Below are positions 12,459-25,830 of a stretch of DNA of 64,000 nucleotides, piece by piece (within the stretch, counting starts at the first letter, position 1; every line of letters starts with the position of its first letter). A program made the translations under genes and the position numbers. The notes under the pieces are model-generated. The model saw only the letters and a program-made list of their open reading frames with translations, did no database searches and had not been told where the DNA came from. The DNA lies in contig VYZB01000276.1 of the NCBI GenBank assembly GCA_013397455.1, positions 178,146-242,145 of the forward strand. The letters run 5' to 3'. The stretch comes from Crotophaga sulcirostris. Its lineage: Eukaryota; Chordata; Aves; Cuculiformes; Crotophagidae.

Positions 12459-15400
12459 AACCTAGTTTCCTGGGGAGTTACGCCTTATGGCATTGACTAC
12501 AAGCTGAAATGGAAAGACCTTTACACATCTGGATCATTTAAAAGTGCTCTTTGCCATGTAGACACTATGGTGATTGTAACTGCTGAGCCTCTCCTCTATC
12601 AGGGCATGGGGGATTTATCTTCTTTATCCACCCATTTGTATTAATGCACAGAAATTGAGTTATAAATCCCTTATGCTCATAGGGGAATGTACACTCAACT
12701 AACAGCCAGCCCAAAAGGAGTTAAATAGGACTCTCCTGCGGCAGTATAGTAAAAATAAATTCTCTAGCCTGTTGCTTTGCCTGGCTTCATTTTCTCTGTA
12801 TGCTTTCAACTGCCTCTTCTTCCTCTGCTATATCAAATGCAAGCTGCTTCCCTTCATTTTCCAAGTCTCTCCCAGCCTGTCCTGTTCTCTATCACATTTC
12901 CTCGGGCTCAGAAGGGGAGTGCCTGCCTTTCGCTGGCTCAGCCATCATCATCTACTCATTAAACCTTCAAACAAATGACTTTGTGTTTTCTGGTACCTCT
13001 CCCCTCATGTGTAGAAGGAGCTTCCCATCAGTATCAGCAAAGCTGTTTCATTATGCTGCTTCAGAAATCCTTCCTTAAAGCTTTCCCTTGCAGAGATGCT
13101 GACAAAAAAAGCCTTGTTATCAGTGGGCCTGCAAGGGCGCTGGGCCTGCTGCCAGTCACACTGACCCTACTGTTCCCTCCTGCCTCCCTCTCTCCGCGGC
13201 GCAGAGGCTTTCTAATTCTTTCTGGCAGAGAATGCAATGAAAATTCAAGCTGCTTAACCCCATCCCTGTTCTGATAAGGCACAGGAGGCACAGGCAGTTG
13301 AGGTTGAGGGAGATGGTGATGTCCTCAGGTATTTGTAGTGGGCAGGGAGGAGAATGGGAAGGTGGCCACCTCATTCAAATGTGAGTTACAGAACACCTTG
13401 GGGACCTGTGAGTCTGAACAAATGGGGAATGTAAACCAGGTGATCAAGGTGTCTTCACTGTCTGGGACACTATATGGATCCAATCCTGAAGTTTCAGTGT
13501 GAAACAGCTTGCTTTTTCAGTTTTGTTTTACTCAACAAGGAATTCGAAGACTAAACATTCATTTTTAAGGTAATATAAAAATATTTAACAAAAAAGTTCT
13601 TTAGAACATCCAGACCAGATTGTTGGGGCAGGTGATGCAAACAGCCTGTAAGACGAGTGACATTTCCTAAGGACATCTCAAACCAAACCCGCAGTGTGAA
13701 GGGAGTGAATTGTTGTCATTACTGTGACTTCTTGTTCTCATTGTCCCGACTCCCTCAGCAATATTGCTGTGGTCCCTGAAACCCTGCAAACTGGAGCAGT
13801 CAGAGGGAGCAGCTGCAGGGTAGTTTTCACAATCCAGGAAACAAGTTCAAATAGTCTAGATATTTATCAGCCAATGTCAGGATAAATCTATTTGTGAGTT
13901 TAACTTCAATTATGATAGATCCATTCTATTCCTGTTGTTTCTCTTCTTGCACTATGTGCTTTTTCTTTCCTGCAGGTATTAAATTGCTGCATAAATCCTG
14001 GTAATCCTTCATTCATGGGATTTAAGGAAAAAGTCCAGGAAGAAAGTTGTCAGGAGAATGGACAGTTATGCAGTTATTTCCAGAGTGTGTGCAGCCAAAA
14101 AGCTAATTGTTGAAGTGTTAGAATAGTTTCTGCCACATGACAGAATTTGCTAAATATGGTGGTTTCTTGAAACAACTTTTGCTAAAGCATTTTGACCACT
14201 TGATTCAGGCCTTATTGCAAACTTTTTCAGCTGGAAAATAAGCACCTTCCTTAGTTAAGGAGTTTTGTGTTTTGTTTTTTTTTTCTAAATGTGAATTATT
14301 ATACCACTGTTGTAGATAGCCTGGAAATCTCTTTTAGGGTGGGAATGAATAGCCTCACTGGTTTTAGTGATTCTTGATTTTTGAAAAATGGTGATACCAC
14401 ATTTTCTGGAGATTTTGCACAGTGCTTGGGTTAATGCTGGGACTGCTTTAGCTATGCAGTTACTGCAAATCTGGGAAGCACTCAGAATGATGACGAGGTA
14501 TTATGATAGTGGAATTCCTGAGAATGCCTTGCATCAGTATGGCTATTAAGTCAACACATCTGAATAATTACAGAAAGCCCATAATCTGCTTTGTGAGCTG
14601 TGTTCCTTGTATTGTTGCAAGTGGGAGACAGGCAGAAAGGGCAGAGCACTATGGCACTCTGATATGGTGATCCAATCAACAAGCTTTAATTATAGTTCTG
14701 AGTTATTTTTACCTCATGATCCTTTCCCAGATTTGTGTCCCTAAGATCAGTGTATTTAATATGAAGAGTTCTTTATCTCTCTAATTATGCTTAAAGAGTA
14801 CAGAAAGTCAGATTGAGCTCTAGTGTTTACTTTTATTCAAAGAAGCTGCAGATACTACTTCCAAGCCTAACCTGTCGTCTAAAGCTGTAGCTGAGCTGTC
14901 CTTTCCCATCTGTGTTACAGTATCAGTTAGAATGGATGCTATAAATAGTGTCATAGGTTTAAGTGCTAGAAAGTGTGAAAACAGTTCCTCTGATCTCTGT
15001 CCTCTGCTGTGCACACTTCTCAAGGATAGGATTTTATATTTTGGATACAGCGGGGTTTTTCCCCATAAGTCTTCCATTTCCTAGAATCGTGCTGCGGGTA
15101 ATTCTTTAGAGCTTGTGTGTGATAGGTGAGGGAAACCAAGAATGTAATCCCAGAAAACAATTTAATGGAGTAGCTCTGAGCTGTGCGCTGGAGGCAGCCG
15201 AACTGGAGCAATCCCGGTTCAAAGCCAGTCAGAGTCCATGGAAACGCTCTTACACCTTCAGTGGCTTTTAGATCTTGGCCCATGGTCCTGGCTCCCCGCT
15301 TTGTTTCCAGCTGCTAAAGTGCATTAAAAGAGGCTAAAAATACATCCAATAGTTTTTTGACATTATTTTTTCCTTGTAAGCAACTGCCTTGGTTGCCATT

Positions 15401-15606
15401 TTGTCTTGTGGGTGGTCCATGACCCTCTTTATTGATATCATGGTCACGCTGTAAAGAAACTGGAAGACTCTGGCATGGATGCTTTCCCAGTTAGCCAGTG
15501 TGGTTCAGAGACAGAGGAACTGTGCACAAGAAAGCGAAGAGTGAGTCTCAGCAGCTGTTACTGGTCTAACTGTGCTAATGCAGATGTCTAAAGGGATAGT
15601 GTAGAG

Positions 15607-15629
15607 GGAAAGAAAGAAAGAAAGAAAAG
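15607..15629. repeat. (GAAA)n microsatellite
   Basis: About five GAAA units in a row. It is followed directly by an 18-base perfect palindrome of A and T (15631-15648). Confidence 0.9.
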
Positions 15630-18600
15630 TTTATATTTTAAAATATAATTTTCTTTTTTGAGAAGAGAATGATGAGGTATGCAAGATGTGATTTATTGAA
15701 TACATTGTGTAAGGCTGCGTGGGGGTGTGTGTCTCTAAGGTCTCACATCCAGCATCCTTTTCTCCACGGTATTTCTCTTGAGTTACAAAGTAGGGGTAGA
15801 GACATAAAGGCTTGATTTCTCCCTATCCAAGCAAAAGTTGTTTATATAGGCACCAGCATCCAAAGCATGAATTCAGTTTCAATGAATCCATTTAAATCAG
15901 TAGCGAATTCCCTGATTTCAGCAGAACTTGAAGATAAGTGCTTTGGTGATAGGTGCTGTGACCTGCTTTTGGAGAGCACAGGTCATGGGGCCAGTGCAGG
16001 ACAGGAGGGGCTACTCTCTAGCCTGGGGCAATATTTAGGTCCATCATTTTGCTGGAGCGCTCCTTCACCCTTTCCCCTTCCTGTGTTTTACCTATTCAGA
16101 TCATGAATTCTTTTAAGCAGGAATGAATCTTACTCTTCATCAACTGGTCTCTCAGGCATGCAGTAACTGGTGGTGGCAGCAGTAGTGTTATTTTCTCAAG
16201 CACTGTGTCAGGAAATGCTTGACCAAAGCCAGCTGTAGCAGTTTCCAGCTCATAGGATTTCTGATTAATTTTAGCAATGTATCAGAACAAACCCCAAGGA
16301 TTTGGGATAACTGAGCTTTGGAAGAAGTTTCATTCTGCCCTAAACTTGAGCGCTGGTGCTTCGCGTTCTGTAATAAAAGCCCTGCCTGTGAGCATCTGTG
16401 AACTCTCTACAAGTTCAAAAAACAGAACCAGACCCACACTTTGTGGTTTCAGCCCATCTTTCATTCATTAATTTCTAAAGTATTTTATGGCCTTGGTTAT
16501 CTGGCTGCTTCCTGATGCCTTTAACAGCTTCCTCATAGCAAGTGAAGCTAATAAATTTGCAATCACTATTCTTATGGAAGTCTTAAGAAGAGTCACTTTC
16601 TTTAAAGGAAAACAACAAAGGGAGTGGGGCTTAATCGTTTGATCTCTCTAATGTCTGGCAGTTGGTAGGGAAATGATACAAGTAATAACAGTGACTGATG
16701 AAATGTATAGGAAGAAAATTTGATAATTGAGCGTGCAGGAGTGTGTGTGACCTGGAAGATGCTGGATCAGTCATTGGAACTGGCTGCTGGGCTTAGGAAG
16801 CAGCATTCCCAGCGGCATCCCCAGCTCAGGGTCCTCCCTGGCTGCACCACTTGTTAATCATCACACCGCCAGCCCGGCCAGAGCGCAGCTATGTAACTCA
16901 GGCCTTTGTGTTGCCGTGCATGCTATCTAAGCATTCCTGGAACAGTAATTTCCTTTTTGACCTCCATGGAAACAGTCATAAAACAATTCTTAAAATGTCA
17001 GGAGAAACTGCATCTAATGGTGGTGCTTTAGCCAAAGAAAACATACTTCAGTTTTGAGGCATTCCCACCAAAACACTGAAATCTTAAAGCTACTAATAGG
17101 CTGTGCATCAGTGCTTGAGCACTTTACCATGACATTTAATAAAATGTAATTCATATACCAGCTTTACTGAAATTGCAATATTCACCAAGGTGCACTAAAA
17201 ACTTTCCAAAAGACATCAGACAAAGAAAGGAGGGCACAGGAGACAGCTGAACTGGAGGCAGAGGAGGACCAACTGGTTTGTGTAGTCCAGTAATACCGCA
17301 GCATCATAACTGGTAAATATTTAGAACCATGTCACACTTCTTTAAATACCTGTCCACTAGTGAAAGTACTGTTGATGCTATAAATGTATCACACAGGTGA
17401 TTTCACAACAAGAAGGATGTGACATTCCTGAGCAAGTCCATCTATATGAACAGTAGTGCATATTTGATTTTTTTCTGATACTGCTTTTTGGTAGCAGGGA
17501 AAATGAGAAGATTCATCATCCATTTTTATGGATAAGTTGCCTCATGCATCAGAAGTCTCTTGTGCTTTAGTGAATCTGAGGAAGGAAGGGACGGACAATC
17601 AAATGTGCCAGGTGAGCAGTTGCAACTCATTTTGTATCTTAAATAATTCATTGCAGTCCATGGCCGCTGGCTGAAAGTCCTTTGGTTGTTGGTGCTTTGG
17701 GTCAGATTGGGTCCATTACTCAGCTCTGCGTTTCCTCTGATCAGGGTTATCATGTTTAGTTTCAGTAGGTCCTAGTGCCAGGAGCAAAGTCATCCCTGGC
17801 CTTGTGCTGGGTGATACAAGCAGGGAGAGCTGCCATGGTCATGCCAACCACTGCTGGAAGATGCTGGGCTTCCTCTGCTTCCAGTTCTGGGGGTGCTGGT
17901 TCACATTATACTGGGAAAATAAGTCAACCATTTCAGAGATACCGACAGCGCTGCGAGCAGCTGGCTGGCCTTCCTCTGCTGTGATGTTGATGGACATCAA
18001 TCATCTGGTGGGGCAGACTTCAAAAGATTCAGAGAGTGAGTTCATGCCAGCACACAAAGTTAAATTGCTTAAGGGAAGCCTGTCCAAGCATATCGAATGC
18101 TTTTGGGCTGGAATTTGGACTGTGAATCTTACAGGATTAGGCTCTTTCGTCTGCTAGAGGACAGCAATTCCTGTTTCCAACAAGGCTGGAATACCATGAG
18201 AACAGGCACCTTTGAAAGTTTCTGAGACTTGAGTTTCCATCCTGAAGATTGTTGCCCGAAATCAAGTTGTGCTGATAGATATGAGAAAGAGGAGAAAAGA
18301 GCACTTCGAGCCAGATTTCTTCAATGTTGAGTATGACTTGGGTGTATTTCAAGTTTTGATGAAAGCCAAAGTCAGCTCTGTACTAAAACTGGCTCAAGCA
18401 TCCCCAGTTTGTGAGTGGCTGTCGTGCAGATTCCTGCTCATACCCGAGGTTTCTTTAATTCATGGGTGTTTTCAGAATGTCTTCATATTTTCACCCAGGA
18501 ATATTCTGTTTTAATACTCTGTTTTAATATAACCAAAGTATGGAAAGCTTTTAATGAATTCTACGTGAAACTATTCGTACAATATTTAAACTCCACTTTA

Positions 18601-20917
18601 AAGCCTTCCAGATTTCTTTGAATATTTCTCCCTTCTTCAGCCCTTCAGCACTTTGGAACATACTAAAGTTTTGAAAGATGCTGCCTTTGTGTTTTATTTT
18701 TATAACTTTAGTTTTCTATTTTTTGTTTTTATTGGGGACTGAGCTAAGATTGTTCTCTGTAACTGATATGCATGTCATTTAACTGGTGTGGGTGTAAACT
18801 TTCACCCTTAAGACAGTTTTTAAATTATATTTCTAATCCTCTTATCTCTTCCGTGAATCGTCAATCTTGCTCGTAGGTTTTCTGGAGAGAATGATTTAAT
18901 TATGAATGAATTCTTTCCATTTTGGATTTGTTTATTTTCAGGAAAGATAAGTTATCTTTCTTTCCATGGGAGAGAGCAATTAAAATATTTCTAATTATAA
19001 ATGTGAGTGGTGCAATTCAGAGTGTTTCACTGACTGTTTGCTGGGGTAGCAGCAATACAACTCATGGAAACATATGGGAACACCAGTGAACCTGTGAATT
19101 GGAACATCACGATGAAGTGATATGAAAGGGAAGAGTAACAGAAAATTGCAGGGATAGTGAAATCAACTGAGATATGTAATCAGTTCATCTTTTCTTTTAT
19201 TACCATTTAATTGGTGGTATTTCTAGTTGTATTTACTGCTCAGCCAAGTCACTTGCTTGATATTGATGGGCAAGGTCTTCAGAAACCTAACTGGGGAAAA
19301 CCTGAAAAATGTCTTTTACTTGAATCTTGCTGCTTTGTGTCTGAGAATAGAAGTGTTAGGATACATGAGACAAATTTTGTTATAATCCTGTGTGATCATC
19401 AGCTTATGGAAGCAGGAATCTAAATATTCCTTTTGTCCACATGGATACAGACCCAGAGTCCATAACGAGGGACACACTGAGTCCCCGCGGCAGGCAACTT
19501 CTGCCTACCAAGGGTGAGTGACAGCAGTATTGCGAGGGGCCCAACACGAACCTTCTCCCACTTTTTCCTGCTTCAAGAGCTGTGATTTCACTGGAGGCCT
19601 CTCTCTAGTCGAAAAAAAGGTTTCTGCGTCTGTGCTCCTGGATGGGGCTACTCCTGTGGCAGCTAGGAGATCCCAGTTTTCCTTGTGTACATGGTGTTGA
19701 CAGGGAACCAGCATCCCACCAGCAGCAGTTAGAACCAAAATGTCTGAAATGAAGTGGGTAATCGAGTTCCCAGCCTCCAGTCAAGGACTGCACACACCAA
19801 GGCTCTCCCTGCAAAGCTGGCTGTAATAACATCTTTCACCTTACGTTGCTGTTTCCCTTCAGTTTGTGCGGGTTTTTTTTTCAAGTGAAGACACTGTTTT
19901 TGCTTGTGCCGTCATTTCATTCATTTGCTGGACACAGCCTGATCATCCCTATGTTCAAAGCTAAGGGAGGGAGGCAGATGGCAGGGACTGTCTGGCAAAA
20001 GGTCTTCCAAGTTTCCACGTTGGCTTCACTTGAAAAAGAGGTTAAGCACGACTGCACTGGCATTTGGGATTTACTGCAATGCAAATTTCAGACCATCTTC
20101 TGGAAAAATAACTGAGAGATATTTTGTCTGCTTTTACTGATACATCTTGAGGAAACTTTGAGCCTTTTCAATATATTAATTACATAGTGAAAATCTTCCA
20201 TAGATATACATGGTTTCTATTTTCCAAAATAGAGAACACAATCAGTATTTGTGTTGTTAATGGAAAAGGAATTTTAATTGGAACTTTTTTGACGAACTAC
20301 CTTACGTTCTTCTATAATCAGTGGTATTTTACTTAAACAAGAGCCTAGAAATAAGCCAAATTTATTAACATGAAAATTTTTGGAAGAAATGCGTTCACCA
20401 TTTGAGTCACTCAGTTACAAATTGAGATGGTCCTGAATACTCAGAAACAGTGCTCGTGCATTCACACATGGACTTAATAAAAATATAGCGTGTTGGTAAA
20501 ACCAGAAAATATTAGTGCACTATTTCAGTACGTTAGATTTTAATGATACTGAAAATAAATCATGCCTGTTGCCATCCTTTGTAAGCAATCACTTGATGGG
20601 ATCAGATTACGGTGTGCTTTCAAAGACTGATGCAGAATTTAGTTCTTTTCGCCAGCAGTTATTTTGATGGATGAGTAGTATATTTTTATAAGATAGGGAA
20701 AAGGACTGTACATTAACATTTTCATTTAACATGGTACATTTTCATAGCAAATACACTGTGAGATGTTCATAAAACAACTACAGACAGAGTGTAATTCACA
20801 ATAATTCTTCCTTTAGAGCTGAGGGACTCAGTATCACCTGGTATCCTTGGTGTTTTGGACTGGATTTTCTGGTTCCAGTCTCTTCATTGTATGGACCATG
20901 ACCCCCTCTGACAGTAA

Positions 20918-20993
20918 AGTATTTCAGCAAACGCCTAATTCTTACTAAAGTTACTCATGTGCTTAAGCACCCTGCTGAGCTAGGTCCTGAGAT
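20918..20993 (+). repeat. Ancient amniote repeat remnant (hairpin type)
   Basis: The segment CTAAAGTTACTCATGTGCTTAAGCACCCTGCTGAGCTAGGTCCTG resembles an abundant old sauropsid repeat with the pattern 'actactcacatgcttaaagttaagcacgtgcttaagtgctttgctgaatcagggcc'. Upstream, GTAAAGTATTTCAGCAAACGCCTAATTCTTA would be the mirrored arm of that hairpin-type consensus. I recognise the pattern from turtle and crocodilian genomes but am not certain of the formal family name, and the copy is heavily mutated. Confidence 0.45.
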
Positions 20994-21288
20994 GTGTTCA
21001 GGAAAAATGAATTTCAGGCTTTTTTGTTAAAGTTTTACCCGGCTCTTGGCACATTGTGTCATGCGCGACTCCGAGTAATTAACATTCCTGATAAAGTTCT
21101 TTTAATGGTTCAGCAGTATGGGACTCTTTACAAAGAACTGCCCTTAAACCTCTGACTGTTCAGAGTATATCTAGGGAATTGCAAGGATAGATACATTTAA
21201 ACTATTTCGAGTTGCTTCTTCCGTAGTAAAATGTATGATATTGGAGTGGCCCAGAAGGTCTGTTTCTGGGCAGAAAGAGTGTAAAAAG

Positions 21289-21352
21289 GGACTTTGGTGA
21301 CTGGTAAAAGGCCCTGGGCAGGACTTTGGTGACTGGTAAAAGGCCCTGGGCA
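21289..21352. repeat. Perfect 2 x 32-bp tandem duplication
   Basis: The 32-base unit at 21289-21320 is repeated without a mismatch at 21321-21352. It starts GGACTTTGGTGACTGG and ends GGCCCTGGGCA. The absence of any difference between copies suggests a recent duplication, or one that is polymorphic in copy number. Confidence 0.97.
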
Positions 21353-24300
21353 GGTTCTTTATGATGAATGTCTTCCTGTTGGAGGAGGGAAAGGAGAGGT
21401 GTGCTCCTCGCCTTCATGGTGGAAGACCTTCCTCTTCTTCTGACCCAGGTCTGTATTTTTCAGGGAATACACAAAATGAGACTAGGGCTACTATTCTTCT
21501 GGAAAAAAAAATCCTCCCACATCCAGAAGAACTTACCCTAGATAATGTTAGATGAAGAACAGCATTTCTATGAAGCATTTTAAATGGTTATCAAGCCGTG
21601 GCTTATAGCCATCAAGATGAATTTTGAGCTATGGTCATGCAGAAGTAGGGACGCTCTGCAGCAGAGTGGAGCAGCCTTGATACAGGAGAGTTGTCCTTTG
21701 TCCAAAAAATAAGAACCAGCTTCTCCAGCACTTCCAATCCCATGCTCTTCCCAAAGAACAGGACTGGAAAGGGCAGTTGTGTGTTATCTGGTGGACTCAA
21801 AACCATAAAAAGAAGCAAGGTGAAGTTTTACTGAGTCTGGATAATCTTCTAGCATAGAGGCAATCCAGTATTTTGTTTCAGATGCTTGAATTTTTTTTTC
21901 CCCCTGTGCAAGCAAAATGGTGCATTCTTAAATATTGACATTAATCTCCTCAGTTGGAAGCAGACCAAGCTTCTGTATTTCTTATCCTCCCAAATCGTCT
22001 GTACTTCAGATCTGTTTACCAAACGGACTATATTGCATTCCCATAAATCCTGTAATTTCAGTTTGCTGTGACGTTAATTTATTAGCATGCATGCATTTTC
22101 AACATCAATTATGCTCTATCTCAACAGACATAATTCTGTCTTCAAAGGAGACAGAAAAAGATGCAGCCCTTGGGTTTCCACATCCCCTCTGCTGCCTGTG
22201 CTGCTCTGCAGCCGGGCTCAGCCAGGCTCCGGGCGCTGGGAACCAGCAGCCAGCAGATGGGTGAGAAGCATCACTGCTGCAGTGTTAGTTTGGGTTTGCC
22301 TGAGATTTTGCTCAAATGCTGTGCTTGTACAGAAGACATTTTCCCCAAAAGCAAACCCACTAAGTTTGTATTTGCAGGAGGGAGCTAGAAATTGTGATGG
22401 GAGTGCACATTTCTGACTCAAAGAAGAAAAAATGATAATTTGAAATCAGTTTTGAGATTTTGTGGGGAAGGAAGAACAGAAACTTTTTTTTAACTGAACA
22501 GCTGGAATGAGTGTCTACAGATGTACACATCTTCATTTATACCCAGAAGTTCCCACTACCCCAAACATTGCCTGTTAAGGAAAACAGTACCAACTGTTTA
22601 TTTCTTAAAATGAAAAATTGCGAAAGACAATTATTTGAAAAGACCTTCTTGCCCGATCTACTCTCCATGTCCTAATATTGCAGTACTTGGGGAAAAAATA
22701 GCAATGGAAAGGAAAATCTGATTTGGTGAAAAAGATTTGAGTGCTTTCATTTTCTTCTTTACATTGGGCTGGAATGTGAGTGGTGCCATGTAAATGAAAA
22801 ATAACTTCTCTTTTAGATGACCTGTTTAAAACTGGCTGTCCTGTTATTTAAGAAATACTTGTCAACCCCTGTCACTGATACATAGGGGAAAAGTGAGAAG
22901 CATGTGAGACTTTGAGCCAAAGTTTTACACAGATTAACCAGCATCTGCCCTGCTTGAAGGTGTGCAGGCTTGTTCCTCAGACACAGGTCTTGCAGGATGT
23001 GTTTGATTTTGTTAATGTAGGTTTCCAGAAATACAAACTGTGTTTTCCCTGTATCACCCATTCAATTGTTTAGTGAATCAGCATGTGAAAGTGGGGGCAT
23101 TTCTTTGGTACTCTTTGCCATAAATAATTATAAAGATTTCCCCTGTTTTTTTTCACTGAACTTTTCAGAAGTTTTCAGTACTTGACAGTGAAATGTCTAC
23201 TTTCTCAGTTTTTTTTCTAACAAACTTGCAACTGCAATCGAAGTTGCCTCCTCACATGGTGAGACTTGCAAGGGCTGTGAGGGGATTCTAGAGGCAGAAA
23301 CCCCCTAATATTTTTCACACTTTCTTTTCGCTCCCCCAGTTGCCCACTCAGCCCAGGCAGGGCAGCTCTGAATGGCATCAAAGGACAGAAGGTGGTGTTC
23401 CCTCCAGCCTGCTGTCCCTTTGACATTTGTTCCTGTGCAGGTTCGCACAGGAATCCCAGCCTTCCTTGTATTCCTTCTATTTTTTTCCTAATTTCCCTCA
23501 TATTTCTATATTTGTAATTTAAATTCCTCTCTTCTCCCCTGCCCTTTTTTACAATAGTTATTCTTTAGTAGGTTGTTAATTGGAATGGAAACTGAGTGAT
23601 TTTTTTTTTTTAAGTCCCTTTCCATGGGGATACCTTTCCAATGTACCACACTAAATTGCAGCACAGATGCTATGCACATTGAACTGTACAGTCAGTGTGT
23701 GCATATTTTTAACATAACTTGTCTTGAAAATATTTATTCAAGCCAAGACAACAGAAAATTAGAGTAATTTGATTGCTCAGGCTTAAGGAATAGATTACTA
23801 CTGTTCCAGATGTAAGAAACGACAGACTACTTACCCTCTCTAGGCTGAAAAAAATGTCTTTGGCTCCTGATACCAACCATATTTGCTATTATGTTCACAG
23901 TAAATCTTTTAAAAGTTGAATACCTTTAAAGATTTTCAGTTTAAACTTTTGCCAACTAGTATTAAAAAAGTTTTACCCCAAAATAAGCCCATTATGAAGG
24001 ATTTCAAAATACCCAGTGCTCCAGAGGTGCAGTGTTACAAAGCAAAGTTATAAATCATCTTTGCTGTGAAAAAAGGGTGCCAGGTATCTCTGTAGCAGAC
24101 TTGGTACTTGGACCATGCAGGGCTCTCAGCAGTTGTTACTGATAAAGTTTAAAGATCAGGCAGTTGGCATAAAAGATGTGTAATCTGGGGTGCAGGTTTT
24201 TTTCTCTTTATTCTTCTGGTCTTCAACTAAATCACTTCAGTAGTGCCATATATTTCTCCTGTCAGAGCTGAGTGGAAGGAGTCCTTCAGCGGTGAAGTAA

Positions 24301-25733
24301 AGCACCATTTCTGCTGGCTTGTGGATCAAGCCCTGTGCCTTCATCAGCCTGGGTGTTACTGTGGGTATCCTTATGGTCCAACCAAGGTAAACCTTAAAGC
24401 CAGTCTTTAAGTCATTGATGTTTGCAAGGAACAGCACTTAGAATCATGGTTCCCTAAAACTGAGGTAATGAAAGCTAAATCTTTAAGTGGATAAATGTTT
24501 ATGGGCTGCTGATCAAGTCGTGCAGGGCTCTCGTGATGCTGTGTATACTCTAGCTGCTGGAAATCTAGTTTAGTTGTCCAAAGGGAGATTTCCTTCATTC
24601 CTATCCTTCCATGTTCACCTCTTGAAGAATACAAATGTTTGTGTATAGAAGGTCATTAGGGGCTGCCTTGCTGTGTCATTTTTCACATAATAGCCAGGAT
24701 GGAGCACAGCACCCTTTAAAAGGCAACTTGAGCCATGCTGCTAAATGTTAACTGACAGCCAAGTAAAAACAAAAGTCTTCATTTTTCTCATTTGTCTGCT
24801 TTCTCACCAGCCAGAAACTGCGCAGAGTGCTCTTATTAGATCTCCAAGCATGCAACGCCGAGAAATCCTTGGATTCTAAAATTGCTGAGTACACACAAAT
24901 GGTGCCACGGTGTCCTCGCCCTGTGCCAAAGCAAATCTCTGAGTTATGTAATTCTTCTCCTTACTATTTGAGTTAGGTAAAACATTTGGCATGTCTGAGT
25001 TGCTTGTAAGAGTGCGTGATCTGTAGGGGCCTGCAGTTTGTCAGGGTGCCACCGGCAAGCACTGTGGCACCGGGTTTCCCACAGCCCGCTGGAGCTGGCG
25101 CGGTCACGGGGGTGGCCTGGGCCAGGGCGTGCTGCTCATTTCTAGTGGCATGGTTCTGTGTGAAATGTGAGTGGTGGCTTTTGGGTCAGTCAGAGCTTAT
25201 GGGCCAGAGAATGCCTCATTCGTGTTCTAACCCCATTTGGCCCAGGAGGGTTTTGTATGAGCAAGAAAGCTCCAAACCAACAAGCAGAGTCAAGAGGCTG
25301 CGAGCCCACACCGCAAGACCAGATAACTGGTCCAGTTCAGTCAGTCCTGGCCTTATTTTATATCTGCAGTCTGTAAATGTGTATTTAGGTTCCATAAACT
25401 TCAGTAAGATGACTCTGGTGGCTGCAGAGCAGGGTTTTTTCCATCTCTTGAATTATGATATACCTAGCGTGTGCAAATAAACATTAACTTTAATTAAAAC
25501 CTAGACCCTGGTGAAGTGGCCTTTAGTAGATTGTGTGCGGATGAGAGGGACTGCGAGCGAGCGTTAGCTGCTTATCTAATGCAGCCAGTGAGCCTGTGAT
25601 GATTTAGAAGGGCTTTCAAACATTTCTACCTCTTTCTTTGCTTTTACTTTATTTTCTTTATTTTCATTGTGTGTAACTTACAGAGCAGTTGTGAGCTAAT
25701 AGCTTTGTAAGGCACTTCTCATCCACTTGTGCA

Positions 25734-25830
25734 GCTTTCAGAAGTGCTCAGTGTTTCCTAATTCAATAGCAGCTTTACTGTTGACTTTGGTGGAAGCACA
25801 AGTGAGACCAAGTGCCTCTTGAAAAACCAC
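25734..25830 (+). repeat. Ancient amniote repeat remnant (hairpin type)
   Basis: The stretch from CTTTCAGAAGTGCTCAG through TGTTGACTTTGGTGGAAGC to GTGCCTCTTGAAAAACCA follows the order of an old repeat common in turtles and crocodilians. That consensus has a 'tttcagaggtgctgagca' arm, a central 'cattgacttcaatggga' and the mirrored arm. Directly downstream, 25862-25895 (CTTAGTTTGTAAAATAAAGGTAATAGCA) is also reminiscent of a MIR core. Both comparisons are from memory and the copy is degraded. Confidence 0.4.

Noticed and set aside
25016..25480. 154-codon + strand open frame in intron 1
   Set aside because: It overlaps a local GC-rich patch, which lengthens chance ORFs. The product is low in recognisable motifs, has no family resemblance I know, and no promoter or polyA context stands out.
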